A stretch of 11,242 nt of DNA from Alphaproteobacteria bacterium (GCA_003451645.1 DMER01000073.1:1-11242); one strand, 5' to 3'. Shown: positions 1-7,563, counted from the first letter of the stretch. The notes: a model not told the origin generated them from the letters alone. Made by a program: numbers and translations.

Positions 1-1
1 G

Positions 2-1363
2 AGCGCGGTCCTCTTCGCGCGTGTGGCGGCGGCGGCCCCAGATTTCCTGCCCGCGCATCTCAATCTGGGTTGGACCTATGAGCATATGGGTGAACTCAAG
101 CAGGCGGGCGGGGCCTACGAGGCGGCCTTGGCCTTGAAGAGCGATGAACCGATTGCGCTTGGCGCACTCGCCTCATTGGCCGCGCGGCGCGGTGATTGGG
201 CCGAGGCGCGGTTGTTCGCCACGCGGGCGCTGGCCGTGCAGCCCCAACAGACAGCGGGCCTCTACGCCCTAGCCCTGGCAGAGGCCGCTGAGGGCGCTCC
301 AGAAAAGGCTCTCGCGATGGTCGAGCGGCACGCCGAGGACGCGCAGCGGCCAATACTGGATCGTGCGTTGCTGGCTGGCGCTGCAGGCGATGCGGCCCAC
401 GCCCAGGGCGATCCGGACCGCGCCTTTACGCACTACACCCGCGCGGCGGCTCTGTTGGCGCAAGGCCATGCACCCAGCTTTGCGCAGCCAGACCAAGAGA
501 GCGTGTGCGCCTATGTGCGACGTATGACGATCTATCTGGAGCAAACGGCGCCGGAGGAATTTGCGCGGCCGCAGCCGCCTTTGCTCGCCATACCTGGCAC
601 ACCGCGCCAGCACAATTTCATCCTTGGTTTTCCACGCTCAGGCACCACGCTGCTTGAGAATGTCATGGGTGCCCATCCTGAAGTGCGCACCTCCGAGGAG
701 CGGGAGGGTTTCGCCTTCCCCATGCGCACCTATATGATGTGGGCGGACGGTCTCTCCTATCTCTTCCGCGAAGACGCTGAAAGGCTGCAGGTCTGCCGCA
801 AGACCTATTGGGCGCAGATACATGATCAAGGCGTTGATACGTCCGGCGCCATCTTCATTGATAAACATCCGCTCAACGCCTTGAAGCTGCCGCTCATCGC
901 CAGGCTGTTTCCAGAGGCGCGCATCCTGTTCGCGGTGCGAGACCCGCGCGATGTGGTGTTGAGTTGTTTCCGGCGGCGCTTTGCCATGAATGCGGCGATG
1001 TATGAGTTCACGGGCCTGGAGCGCGCGGCCCTCTTTTACGATGCCGCGATGACCTATGTGGCGGCCGCACGGCCACGGCTGGCGCTCAATCTGGTCTATC
1101 TGAAATATGAAGACTTCATAGCGGACTTCGAAGGCCAGGCTTTCGAGATGTGCAAATTCTTCAATATTCCGTGGACGCAGGACGTCCAGAACTTCGCGGC
1201 GCGGGCACGCGGTAGGGCCATTGCGACGCCCTCCGCAGCGCAGGTGGGACGGGGCATCTATCAAGAGGGCGCTGGGCAATGGCGCGCTTATGCCAAACAT
1301 CTGGCGCCGATCATGCCGATCCTCAGGCCGTGGATTGAGCGGTTTGGCTACACGCCCGACTAA
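2..1363 (+). CDS. TPR-sulfotransferase, 5' end outside the window
   Basis: The frame is open to the first bases of the window, so the gene is probably truncated at its 5' end; the GTG at 23 is merely the first possible start inside. Counting from that GTG, about the first 110 residues are alanine-rich helical TPR repeats (for example HLNLGWTYEHMGE followed by YEAALAL). Residues from about 195 form a sulfotransferase domain. The 5'-phosphosulfate loop is GFPRSGTTLLEN (G202-T209 core), and the 3'-phosphate-binding segment is VRDPRDVVLS (R306-S314). Families of this kind transfer sulfate from PAPS to an acceptor, with TPRs thought to bind the acceptor; the substrate here cannot be read from sequence. 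It lies 91 bp upstream of mccB on the same strand, with no obvious functional link. The family call is secure, the role is not. Confidence 0.9.
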   Translation, partial: SAVLFARVAAAAPDFLPAHLNLGWTYEHMGELKQAGGAYEAALALKSDEPIALGALASLAARRGDWAEARLFATRALAVQPQQTAGLYALALAEAAEGAPEKALAMVERHAEDAQRPILDRALLAGAAGDAAHAQGDPDRAFTHYTRAAALLAQGHAPSFAQPDQESVCAYVRRMTIYLEQTAPEEFARPQPPLLAIPGTPRQHNFILGFPRSGTTLLENVMGAHPEVRTSEEREGFAFPMRTYMMWADGLSYLFREDAERLQVCRKTYWAQIHDQGVDTSGAIFIDKHPLNALKLPLIARLFPEARILFAVRDPRDVVLSCFRRRFAMNAAMYEFTGLERAALFYDAAMTYVAAARPRLALNLVYLKYEDFIADFEGQAFEMCKFFNIPWTQDVQNFAARARGRAIATPSAAQVGRGIYQEGAGQWRAYAKHLAPIMPILRPWIERFGYTPD

Positions 1364-1454
1364 ACACAAACGCTAGACCGATTGCCTGTCAGGCGGCATT
1401 CATGCTTGTGTCGCAACAGATTGCCAATCCCGCCTCACCGGACGGCTCCCGCCC

Positions 1455-3062
1455 ATGACGATCCTGAAATCGCAGATCAATCCGCGCGACACCAAGTTCA
1501 AGTCCAATGCCGAAGCCATGGCCGCCCTGACGCGCGATCTGGCGGAGCGCCGGGCGGCGGCGGCCTTGGGCGGCGATGAGCGCGCGCGCGAGCGCCACTT
1601 GTCTCGCGGCAAGTTGCTCCCGCGTGACCGGGTCAATCAACTGCTTGATCCGGGTACGCCCTTTCTGGAGCTCTCACCCTTGGCTGCCTGGGGTATGTAT
1701 GATGACGCGATCCATGCGGCAGGCATCATTACCGGCATCGGCCGGGTTCAGGGCCAGGAGGTCGTGGTCGTCTGCAATGATGCGACGATCAAGGGCGGCA
1801 CCTATTATCCGGTGACGGTCAAGAAACATTTGCGGGCGCAAGAAATCGCGCGCGAGAACCGCCTGCCATGCATTTATCTGGTCGATAGCGGCGGGGCCAA
1901 TTTGCCGAACCAGGCGGAGATCTTTCCAGACCGGGAGCATTTCGGCCGCATCTTCTTCAATCAGGCCAACATGTCGGCCGAAGGTATCCCGCAGATAGCC
2001 GTTGTCATGGGTTCCTGCACGGCGGGTGGCGCCTATGTGCCCGCCATGTCGGATGAGACCATCATTGTGCGCAATCAGGGCACGATATTCCTCGGCGGCC
2101 CTCCGCTCGTCAAAGCGGCAACGGGCGAAGTCGTCACGGCGGAGGACTTAGGGGGCGCCGATGTGCATGCGCGCCGCTCCGGCGTGGCTGACCATTATGC
2201 GCTGAACGATGAGCATGCGCTGGCTTTGGCGCGGCAAGTGGTGGGAACCCTGAACCGTCAAAAATCGCCGCCTGTGCAATTGCGTGACCCGCAAGCGCCC
2301 TTGTTCGATCCGTCCGAACTCGACGGCGTGGTGCCTGCTTCGCTGACCGTCCAGTATGACGTGCGGGAGGTGATCGCCCGCCTTGTCGATGGCTCGCAAT
2401 TCGACGAGTTCAAGGCGCTCTATGGCACGACGCTGGTTTGTGGTTTCGCGCATTTGAGCGGCATGCCGGTCGCGATCCTGGCCAATAATGGCATTCTGTT
2501 CTCAGAGAGCGCGTTGAAGGCCGCCCACTTTATCGAGCTCGCTTGTCAGCGCGGCGTGCCCTTGCTGTTCTTGCAGAACATTACGGGCTTTATGGTGGGT
2601 TCGAAATATGAGGCTGGCGGCATCGCCAAGGATGGCGCCAAGATGGTCACCGCGGTCGCCTGCGCCAAGGTGCCCAAGATCACGCTAATCATTGGCGGCT
2701 CCTATGGGGCCGGCAATTACGGCATGTGCGGGCGCGCCTATAGCCCGCGGTTTCTGTTCTCCTGGCCCAATGCGCGCATCTCCGTCATGGGCGGAGAGCA
2801 GGCGGCCTCCGTGCTCGCCACCGTCAAGCGCGAGGGCATGGAGGCGCGCGGGCAGACCTGGCCGCAGCAGGAGGAGGAGCAGTTCAAGGCACCGATCCGC
2901 CAGCGCTATGAGGAGGAGGGGAACCCCTATTTCGCCACCGCGCGCCTGTGGGACGATGGGATCATCATGCCATCCGAAACGCGCACGGTTTTGTCGCTGG
3001 CGCTGTCTGCGTGTTTGAATGCGCCCATCGAGCGGACACGGTTTGGGGTGTTTAGGATGTGA
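1455..3062 (+). CDS. mccB: Methylcrotonyl-CoA carboxylase, carboxyltransferase (beta) subunit
   Basis: This 535-residue protein has the full length expected of the non-biotinylated subunit of 3-methylcrotonyl-CoA carboxylase (also called LiuB). That subunit moves the carboxyl group from biotin to 3-methylcrotonyl-CoA in leucine catabolism, in the cytoplasm. The N-terminal carboxyltransferase half carries the [14 protein letters not shown] segment (G191, G192, A193, Y194). The C-terminal half carries [35 protein letters not shown] (G414-N421) and [17 protein letters not shown]. These segments distinguish MCC from propionyl- and acetyl-CoA carboxyltransferases. The start is the first ATG in the frame, preceded by a weak GGACGG. 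The biotin-carrying alpha subunit (mccA/liuD), which must exist for activity, is not in the window. The stop codon is 9 bp before the Panacea antitoxin gene, so that accessory gene probably shares its transcript. Confidence 0.96.
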   Translation: MTILKSQINPRDTKFKSNAEAMAALTRDLAERRAAAALGGDERARERHLSRGKLLPRDRVNQLLDPGTPFLELSPLAAWGMYDDAIHAAGIITGIGRVQGQEVVVVCNDATIKGGTYYPVTVKKHLRAQEIARENRLPCIYLVDSGGANLPNQAEIFPDREHFGRIFFNQANMSAEGIPQIAVVMGSCTAGGAYVPAMSDETIIVRNQGTIFLGGPPLVKAATGEVVTAEDLGGADVHARRSGVADHYALNDEHALALARQVVGTLNRQKSPPVQLRDPQAPLFDPSELDGVVPASLTVQYDVREVIARLVDGSQFDEFKALYGTTLVCGFAHLSGMPVAILANNGILFSESALKAAHFIELACQRGVPLLFLQNITGFMVGSKYEAGGIAKDGAKMVTAVACAKVPKITLIIGGSYGAGNYGMCGRAYSPRFLFSWPNARISVMGGEQAASVLATVKREGMEARGQTWPQQEEEQFKAPIRQRYEEEGNPYFATARLWDDGIIMPSETRTVLSLALSACLNAPIERTRFGVFRM

Positions 3063-3071
3063 GGGGCAATC

Positions 3072-3632
3072 ATGTATAACCATAATGCCAATCAACCAGG
3101 GCCGCCTTTCGACGCGCGAGCTGTGGCAAATTTCTTACTGGACTTGGCAAGCGCTGATCAGATACCGATTACGCAACTCCAGTTGTACAAGATTGTATAT
3201 TTTTGCCATGGTTGGTATTTGGCTGAACACAATCGTCCACTAGTGTGGAACATTTTTGAAGTTTGGAAGCATGGGCCTGTTATAAAGGTGCTTCGCGACA
3301 ATTTCGAAAAATTCGGTTCTGATCCGATTTCGGTCAAGGCGACTGAATTTGATTACGAGAAGGGGCAATATTTTGTTTCCGAAGCGAGTTTTTCCAAGGA
3401 AATAGTGAACCATATTACAGCCATCTACCGCATCTATGCGCATATTAGTGGTTTACAATTGTCCCTGATGACGCATGAAGCAGGTGGTGCTTGGGATAGA
3501 ATTTGGAATTCGAGGGTCCCAAGTGGTCGTTTTGCTATGCGCATTCGAGAACATGAGATTCTTGAAGATTTTATTAAACTCCGTGCAGAGACGAAATTTG
3601 ATAATCTTGGAGCGAAACTGATTCGGAGATGA
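3072..3632 (+). CDS. Panacea-domain (DUF4065, SocA/GepA-like) antitoxin
   Basis: The 186-residue protein matches the Panacea domain, used as the antitoxin module of many unrelated toxin-antitoxin pairs and including the Caulobacter SocA family. Visible hallmarks are LYKIVYFCHGWYL (residues 38-50), the FEVWKHGPV block (62-70), and a late GLQLSLMTHEAGGAWDRIW block (127-145), the counterpart of the conserved 'LS..TH....W' segment. The start ATG follows a GAGGGG Shine-Dalgarno at about 5 bp. The gene begins 9 bp after the mccB stop, yet its DNA is plainly richer in A+T than mccB, which suggests later insertion. The downstream gene starts 6 bp after its stop, and a GGAG at the end of this gene serves as that gene's ribosome site, so the two are probably translated together. 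By family behaviour it should neutralise the product of that gene by direct contact, or by delivering it to a protease as SocA does. Confidence 0.88.
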   Translation: MYNHNANQPGPPFDARAVANFLLDLASADQIPITQLQLYKIVYFCHGWYLAEHNRPLVWNIFEVWKHGPVIKVLRDNFEKFGSDPISVKATEFDYEKGQYFVSEASFSKEIVNHITAIYRIYAHISGLQLSLMTHEAGGAWDRIWNSRVPSGRFAMRIREHEILEDFIKLRAETKFDNLGAKLIRR

Positions 3633-3638
3633 TCTCGT

Positions 3639-4373
3639 ATGTCCGGCCTAAGGCTTGTCAATGCCATTGATATGGTTCGGTCCCTGGGTGCCGATCCGGC
3701 AACAGCTACGCGCGACAGCGTGGCGAATGAGCTCAGTGAGTACGTAAAAAGGAAAGGCGGGAAGTTCAACTATGACGTCCCAACAAAGCTTCTCAAACCT
3801 GGGTTTGAAGGAGCAATCTGTGAGGTAGACGCAATTGCGAGATGCGAAGAGCATTGGCACAAAGCGGGCAGGCTGCATTGTGCTGCGGCGTTGAAGTCTG
3901 TTTGGCCTCATTTGAGCGCGAACCACTCGACCTGTTATGCGCGATCATTCGCGGCTGTACAAGTCGGTGCAGTGTCGAAGCGCGGCGTGTTTGTAGGAAG
4001 CAAAATCCCCTTGGTGCGCGTCGTTGCCAGGCAAAGTCTTCTTGTTGTGCCAATGTTTAGACGAGGACATCGACTTGCCGGTAAGCAGATAGACTTTTAC
4101 TTGTCATACCTTAGGGCCCAGGCATTGAGAGAAGGATACCCTAACATCGACATTGAGTATCTTGATAGCCTGCCGGTTGGCGAAGCAGGTCGTGTATTAC
4201 AGGTAAGCCGCGCATCCGAAAGAAATAGTTACACGCTAGACTTTATTGACGATCGCTTGGATGTGTATGTCAAAGCAGTTGCATTTCTTTTTAATCAAGG
4301 TGTCGGCGACAAGCCACCTATGTTTACTGGATACCGAGTATTATCTGATGATGAGCCTTCGCTTCCATTATGA
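3639..4373 (+). CDS. Unknown protein, candidate toxin of the Panacea antitoxin
   Basis: I do not recognise this 244-residue protein. It is inferred to be the toxin because it follows a Panacea antitoxin by 6 bp, with its GGAG ribosome site inside the antitoxin stop region, and because both share the same A+T-rich composition. It has no signal peptide, no clear membrane helix and no familiar nuclease, Fic, RelA/SpoT or kinase motif. The middle (residues about 108-165) alternates hydrophobic stretches and basic residues. It contains two glutamine-led hydrophobic peptides: RQSLLVVPMF with Q132, and KQIDFYL with Q150. The second resembles the loose DNA-sliding-clamp-binding pattern Q-L-[S/D]-L-F. 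In Caulobacter, SocA antagonises SocB, a toxin that binds the clamp, so a SocB-like role is a specific but unproven idea. The last codon region overlaps the convergent DUF433 gene by 6 bp. The coding call is strong, the toxin role moderate. Confidence 0.8.
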   Translation: MSGLRLVNAIDMVRSLGADPATATRDSVANELSEYVKRKGGKFNYDVPTKLLKPGFEGAICEVDAIARCEEHWHKAGRLHCAAALKSVWPHLSANHSTCYARSFAAVQVGAVSKRGVFVGSKIPLVRVVARQSLLVVPMFRRGHRLAGKQIDFYLSYLRAQALREGYPNIDIEYLDSLPVGEAGRVLQVSRASERNSYTLDFIDDRLDVYVKAVAFLFNQGVGDKPPMFTGYRVLSDDEPSLPL

Positions 4374-4565
4374 ATTTATTTCAGCAAGACACGCCTTGAT
4401 ATCCTCAACCACAACATTTGGATAGTTGTCGAGGATGTCTTGTTCCGTCCAACCGTCGGCCAGCAGGCCAATGATAAACTCGACAGACAGGCGCGTGCCC
4501 CGGATGACTGGTTTGCCAACGAGCACTTTGGGATCAGTAGTTATGCGTGTCAGACCGGCTGCCAC
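4368..4565 (-). CDS. Solitary DUF433-family antitoxin-like protein
   Basis: This small protein (65 residues with the chosen start) carries the DUF433 signature: ITTDPKVLVGKPVIRGTRLS (I8-S27), then a helical segment ending DNYPNVVVEDIKACLAE. DUF433 proteins are usually antitoxins of PIN-like DUF5615 toxins, which normally lie immediately downstream. No such toxin is present here: the downstream side is occupied by the convergent Panacea-associated gene, with 6 bp of overlap. The reading frame extends further upstream to a GTG at 4622. I prefer the GTG at 4565-4563 because a perfect AGGAGG precedes it at 5 bp and because the extra 19 residues do not look like the family's N terminus. It may be a domesticated or left-behind antitoxin, or a single-gene regulator. 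The family call is confident; the function without a partner is open. Confidence 0.8.
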   Translation of the reverse strand: MAAGLTRITTDPKVLVGKPVIRGTRLSVEFIIGLLADGWTEQDILDNYPNVVVEDIKACLAEINS

Positions 4566-4570
4566 TGTCA

Positions 4571-4576
4571 CCTCCT
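4571..4576 (-). promoter_or_regulatory. Shine-Dalgarno AGGAGG deciding the DUF433 start
   Basis: On the minus strand AGGAGG is followed by TGACA and then GTG at 4565-4563. This strong site, with ideal 5-bp spacing, lies inside the longer open frame that begins at 4622. It argues that translation starts at the internal GTG rather than at the upstream one. Confidence 0.7.
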
Positions 4577-4621
4577 GTTTGAGCCCAGCGCGGCCCCAGT
4601 CAGTGCATAGCAGATAATCCA

Positions 4622-4632
4622 CCCAAATTGGG
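4622..4632. repeat. Small palindrome upstream of the DUF433 gene
   Basis: CCCAAATTGGG is an 11-bp perfect palindrome around a central A. A related CCCAAAAATTGG follows within a few bases. It sits about 57 bp upstream of the preferred DUF433 start, where an autoregulatory operator could lie. It is short, so this is only a candidate. Confidence 0.3.
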
Positions 4633-4687
4633 AAGGTCCCAAAAATTGGTTCCGAAGATCACTAAACCGCTCAAGCATGTTACAGCC

Positions 4688-5128
4688 TCACCCCGTCCGC
4701 TTGAGGGTCTTGGCGTTCACATCATAAAAGGTGCGGATGAGGATCAAGATGTCTGCCCCCAGGGACGCCGGCAGTTGATCCATCAGGGCCGCGCGGGACA
4801 CCGGAAAAGCGTTGGGTGTGGTGATGTCCAACCCACGCAAATCCTCAAAGCCCATGTTCCAGGACTCAAAGCAGCGCCTGGGCGTTTCGCCACGATAAAT
4901 GACGCGGGGGTTAAGATGGCGCCGGTCGCCCTGGATGCGGGCGAAGGTTTGCTCGACAACCTCTTGCTCGCCTTCCAAATACTGCAAGAAGCCCTGATCG
5001 ACATTCAGCAGCATCCCGGTGATCCCATTCGCTGCATTGTTGCGCCGGGCCGAGGCCAAGATCCGGCCAAAATCGCCTGGCTCCAAATCCTGGCGGGAGG
5101 CGGAGACATAAATGAGCTGAGCAAACAT
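4688..5128 (-). CDS. Stand-alone BLUF-domain blue-light sensor
   Basis: The protein (146 residues from the ATG at 5128) is almost entirely one BLUF domain, which binds FAD and senses blue light through a tyrosine-glutamine hydrogen-bond network. Every key residue is present at AppA spacing: Y7 in LIYVS, N31 in RRNN, Q49 in FLQYLEG, and W90 and M92 in WNMGF, matching AppA Y21, N45, Q63, W104 and M106. It therefore should be photoactive. There is only a short C-terminal tail and no EAL, GGDEF or other output domain, so it must signal through a partner protein, as short BLUF proteins do. The frame extends upstream to a TTG at 5152; the ATG is preferred because the family begins just before the first strand. 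It is transcribed away from the membrane protein gene, and the DUF433 gene follows 122 bp downstream on the same strand. Confidence 0.93.
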   Translation of the reverse strand: MFAQLIYVSASRQDLEPGDFGRILASARRNNAANGITGMLLNVDQGFLQYLEGEQEVVEQTFARIQGDRRHLNPRVIYRGETPRRCFESWNMGFEDLRGLDITTPNAFPVSRAALMDQLPASLGADILILIRTFYDVNAKTLKRTG

Positions 5129-5221
5129 GATTGACTTGGCCTTCTTGGGCAACTCTCGCCTGCGTTGTATGTCACAAAAGATACCCCAAAGCGGTTAGTG
5201 CGTGCTTAAGGGCGAGCGCAG

Positions 5222-5250
5222 CGCACATGTGACCTGTCGCCAAATGTGCG
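5222..5250. repeat. Inverted repeat in the divergent BLUF/membrane-protein promoter region
   Basis: CGCACAT (5222-5228) and ATGTGCG (5244-5250) form a perfect 7-bp inverted repeat with 15 bp between the arms. It lies in the 184-bp gap between two divergent genes. Its place fits a transcription-factor site, but no regulator can be named. Confidence 0.3.
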
Positions 5251-5312
5251 AACATGCGTTAAAACAAAGCCGAGCCATGCGGGGGGCAGGGCGTTAAGCG
5301 GGGAACGGGACC

Positions 5313-5669
5313 ATGGAACTCATTCAGCAATATCTCGATCAGCTTTGGGCGCTGATCCAATCCGGTTTTTATCAGGTCAACGACGTGCGTGGCATCGTGA
5401 TTGGCGCGGTGGGCGCCTATGTCATGGCCAATTACCGGCGCGTTTTGTTTGTCGCGCTGGGCTGTACAATTGCGCATGTGATTGTCGAGGTGATCGGCCC
5501 GGTGGTCGTCAATCGCGCGCAGTTCAAGCTGCCGCCGCTGGTCGAGCCCGAGTATTGGATGCGCCTGGTCGCCATCACGCTGGGCTATGTTGTGATTGTC
5601 TCGGCGTTCTATCTCGTGAAGATGCTCTTCAATCGACTCACGGGCGGCGGTGGCGGGCACGGCCACTAG
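5313..5669 (+). CDS. Small three-helix inner-membrane protein with Gly/His tail
   Basis: This 118-residue protein has three hydrophobic segments, at about residues 27-40, 44-66 and 85-106. An amphipathic N-terminal helix (residues 1-20) precedes them, and the tail is GGGGGHGH. I do not recognise a named family. The start ATG follows a G-rich GGGGAACGGGA that can serve as ribosome site. The gene sits 26 bp upstream of liuC in the same direction, so the two are likely cotranscribed, although no known leucine-degradation step requires such a protein. The histidines at the C terminus could touch metal, but two histidines are too few to argue strongly. Another frame is open through this stretch and runs into liuC; the membrane-protein frame is preferred because it gives a coherent hydrophobic pattern with a proper start. 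Confidence 0.75.
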   Translation: MELIQQYLDQLWALIQSGFYQVNDVRGIVIGAVGAYVMANYRRVLFVALGCTIAHVIVEVIGPVVVNRAQFKLPPLVEPEYWMRLVAITLGYVVIVSAFYLVKMLFNRLTGGGGGHGH

Positions 5670-5695
5670 GCTGGCCTGTATCAAACAGGGCGGGG

Positions 5696-6514
5696 ATGAT
5701 GACGGACGACACCACGCAAGCCGACAGCGAGATCGTTCAACTCAATCTCACCCGTGAAGGGGTGGCGGTGGTGACGTTGAACCGCCCCCAGGTTCATAAT
5801 GCGATGAACCAGGACATGATCAACCGTTTGGCCGAGATCTTCTCCGATCTCAGCAAGACGGATCAGGTGCGCGTGGTGCTGCTCGATGGGGCGGGCAAGA
5901 GCTTTTCGGCCGGCGCCGACCTGACTTGGATGCGTGCCGCCGCCGATTATACCGAATCTGAAAATCTCGAAGACGCGATGGCCTTGGCTGAGATGCTGAA
6001 CCGGCTCTGGACCATGCCAAAGCCCACCATTGCGCTTGTCCATGGTGCAGCGCTGGCGGGCGGCACGGGGCTCGCCGCTGCCTGCGACATGGTGGTGGCG
6101 ACCAAGGATGCCTCCTTTGGTCTGACGGAGGTTCGGCTCGGGATCATCCCCTCCGTGATCTCGCCCTATGTCCTGTCCGCCATCGGCATGCGCGCGGCGC
6201 AGCGCTATTTCCTGACTGCCGAGCGCTTTGATGCCACCGAGGCCCACAGGCTCGGCCTCGTGCATGTGGTGGTCGAGGATCAGAATGCGCTTGCGGCCGA
6301 GGCGGAGCGTTTGACCCGCACGATCTTTTCCTGCGCGCCCGGTGCCATTGGCGAGGCCAAGGCCCTCATCCGCGATGTGTGGGGCCGCGAGATAGACCGC
6401 GATCTGATGAGCGACACTGCGCGGCGGATCGCGCGTCTGCGCGTAGGGCCCGAGGGGCGCGAGGGCCTTGGCGCATTCTTGCAAAAGCGCAAGCCGTCCT
6501 GGATTTTGGACTGA
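5696..6514 (+). CDS. liuC: Enoyl-CoA hydratase family, methylglutaconyl-CoA hydratase type
   Basis: The 272-residue protein belongs to the crotonase superfamily. Oxyanion-hole elements are SAGADLTWM (S71-M79) and HGAALAGGTGL (H116-L126). The SAGADLxWM form and the later LTEVRLGIIPSVISPYV segment are typical of bacterial LiuC, which hydrates 3-methylglutaconyl-CoA to HMG-CoA, the step after methylcrotonyl-CoA carboxylase. The first catalytic glutamate of rat enoyl-CoA hydratase (E144) is replaced by G125, while the second (E164) is kept as E145; as far as I know the glycine is normal in LiuC-like proteins. The start is one of two adjacent ATGs (5696 or 5699) after AGGGCGGGG. The same frame is open further upstream, to about 5246, but that part lies within the preceding gene and does not look like protein of this family. 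The neighbouring mccB, about 2.6 kb upstream, supports the pathway assignment. Confidence 0.9.
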   Translation: MMTDDTTQADSEIVQLNLTREGVAVVTLNRPQVHNAMNQDMINRLAEIFSDLSKTDQVRVVLLDGAGKSFSAGADLTWMRAAADYTESENLEDAMALAEMLNRLWTMPKPTIALVHGAALAGGTGLAAACDMVVATKDASFGLTEVRLGIIPSVISPYVLSAIGMRAAQRYFLTAERFDATEAHRLGLVHVVVEDQNALAAEAERLTRTIFSCAPGAIGEAKALIRDVWGREIDRDLMSDTARRIARLRVGPEGREGLGAFLQKRKPSWILD

Positions 6515-6627
6515 CCCGCTAAAGGTCCGCGTCCGGCACCGGTCATGGGCGTTGACTTGTGGCCGCGTTCCTTGGCACCGTCTTGCGGTTGCTTCCTTGA
6601 CTGTCACCCGAATTTTGGAGCCGTTTC

Positions 6628-7473
6628 ATGCGCGCGTTTCTCGCCACCCTGGCCGTTGTTGGTCTCAGCACTTTGGTCGCGGCGTGCGGGCAGGGCCCGG
6701 CCGAAAAGAAGAGCGAGGCGGACAAGACGGATGCGCCCGCCGCCACCGCGCAAGCGGATGCCGCGGCTCCTGCGGCTACGGCCCCTTCGGCTTCGGCTGC
6801 GGCTTGCCCCGATAATGCTCCGCGCACGAAACATACGGGGCTGTGTCAAGGTGAGGCGAGCGCGCTTCTGGCCGCCGCCAAGCCCTCCAAGGAGGGCATG
6901 CCTGAGGGCTGCGACTGGGTCGCCAATGACGCCTCCTTTGGCGATGGCTCAGAGGCGATCCTCTACATGGCCATGCGGTGCGAGGGCCGGATCACGCAGT
7001 TGGAGGTGCGCGGCGGCGCGCGCAGTGCCTCTATCGGCTATACCGCTTCGGGCTTCTTCAAGGATATCCCCGCCGACTACGAGCCGGTGCGCGTCTTCCC
7101 CGTTCAGGCGGGCACGGATGCCAAGGCGATGATCCTGGAGCTGGCGCGCCAGACGACCAAGAACAAGAAGGAGGCGGCGGGTTGCGAGGTGCGCAGTGGC
7201 GCGGCCGATGGCTATCCGGCCGACAGTTTTGTGGTGGACGTCAGCGCCGCCTATCGTCAGGCCAACAAGATCGCGCCCTTGTCCACGACCGAGCCTGATG
7301 CGGAGTCATTCTGCGGCCAGTACGGATATGCCTCGGATGGCAACCGCTATTGGCGCATTCATGGCGGCTTTGCCTGGCTCCATGAGTTTGGGCAGGACGT
7401 GCAGGACTTCGACGCCGCCTCGCTCGTGCTAATGCGCAAAGACGCCGCCGGTGCCTGGGCCCCGGTGAAGTAG
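6628..7473 (+). CDS. Predicted lipoprotein of unknown function
   Basis: The 281-residue protein starts with a classical lipoprotein signal: MR, a hydrophobic stretch, and the lipobox LVAAC with the lipidated cysteine at C20. A low-complexity linker rich in Ala, Asp, Lys and Pro follows (about residues 22-58) and should tether a periplasmic domain to the membrane. The globular part (about 60-281) has several cysteines (for example in LCQGEA, GCDWV, MRCEG, GCEVR and SFCGQYG) that could pair as disulfides. I do not recognise the fold. The ATG is preceded by GGAG at 8 bp. It lies 113 bp after liuC in the same direction and looks GC-rich and native. A defined role cannot be read from the context. 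Confidence 0.85.
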   Translation: MRAFLATLAVVGLSTLVAACGQGPAEKKSEADKTDAPAATAQADAAAPAATAPSASAAACPDNAPRTKHTGLCQGEASALLAAAKPSKEGMPEGCDWVANDASFGDGSEAILYMAMRCEGRITQLEVRGGARSASIGYTASGFFKDIPADYEPVRVFPVQAGTDAKAMILELARQTTKNKKEAAGCEVRSGAADGYPADSFVVDVSAAYRQANKIAPLSTTEPDAESFCGQYGYASDGNRYWRIHGGFAWLHEFGQDVQDFDAASLVLMRKDAAGAWAPVK

Positions 7474-7563
7474 GGGCCGATTGAGAGCGGGCGGTTCACC
7501 CAGCCAGAAACTGCGAGACGCCCCTGCGGATGTCCTCCGTCCTTGATTGAATAATTGGTACAC

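Noticed and set aside
1384..1394. GCCT-GTC-AGGC hairpin between the sulfotransferase gene and mccB as a terminator
   Set aside because: Only four base pairs and no T run follow it.
4628..5134. Plus-strand frame opposite the BLUF gene
   Set aside because: It is the complement of a complete BLUF domain with every functional residue in place; the plus-strand product has no family pattern.
5246..5695. A long open frame that would fuse a 150-residue extension to the front of liuC
   Set aside because: The extension lies in another frame of a coherent membrane-protein gene, has no recognisable domain, and liuC has its own ATG pair with a purine-rich site at the normal family start.
6128..6130. Loss of a catalytic glutamate in LiuC as a sign of inactivation
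   Set aside because: Glycine at the first position (G125) with the second glutamate kept (E145) is, as far as I know, the usual state in bacterial LiuC-like proteins.
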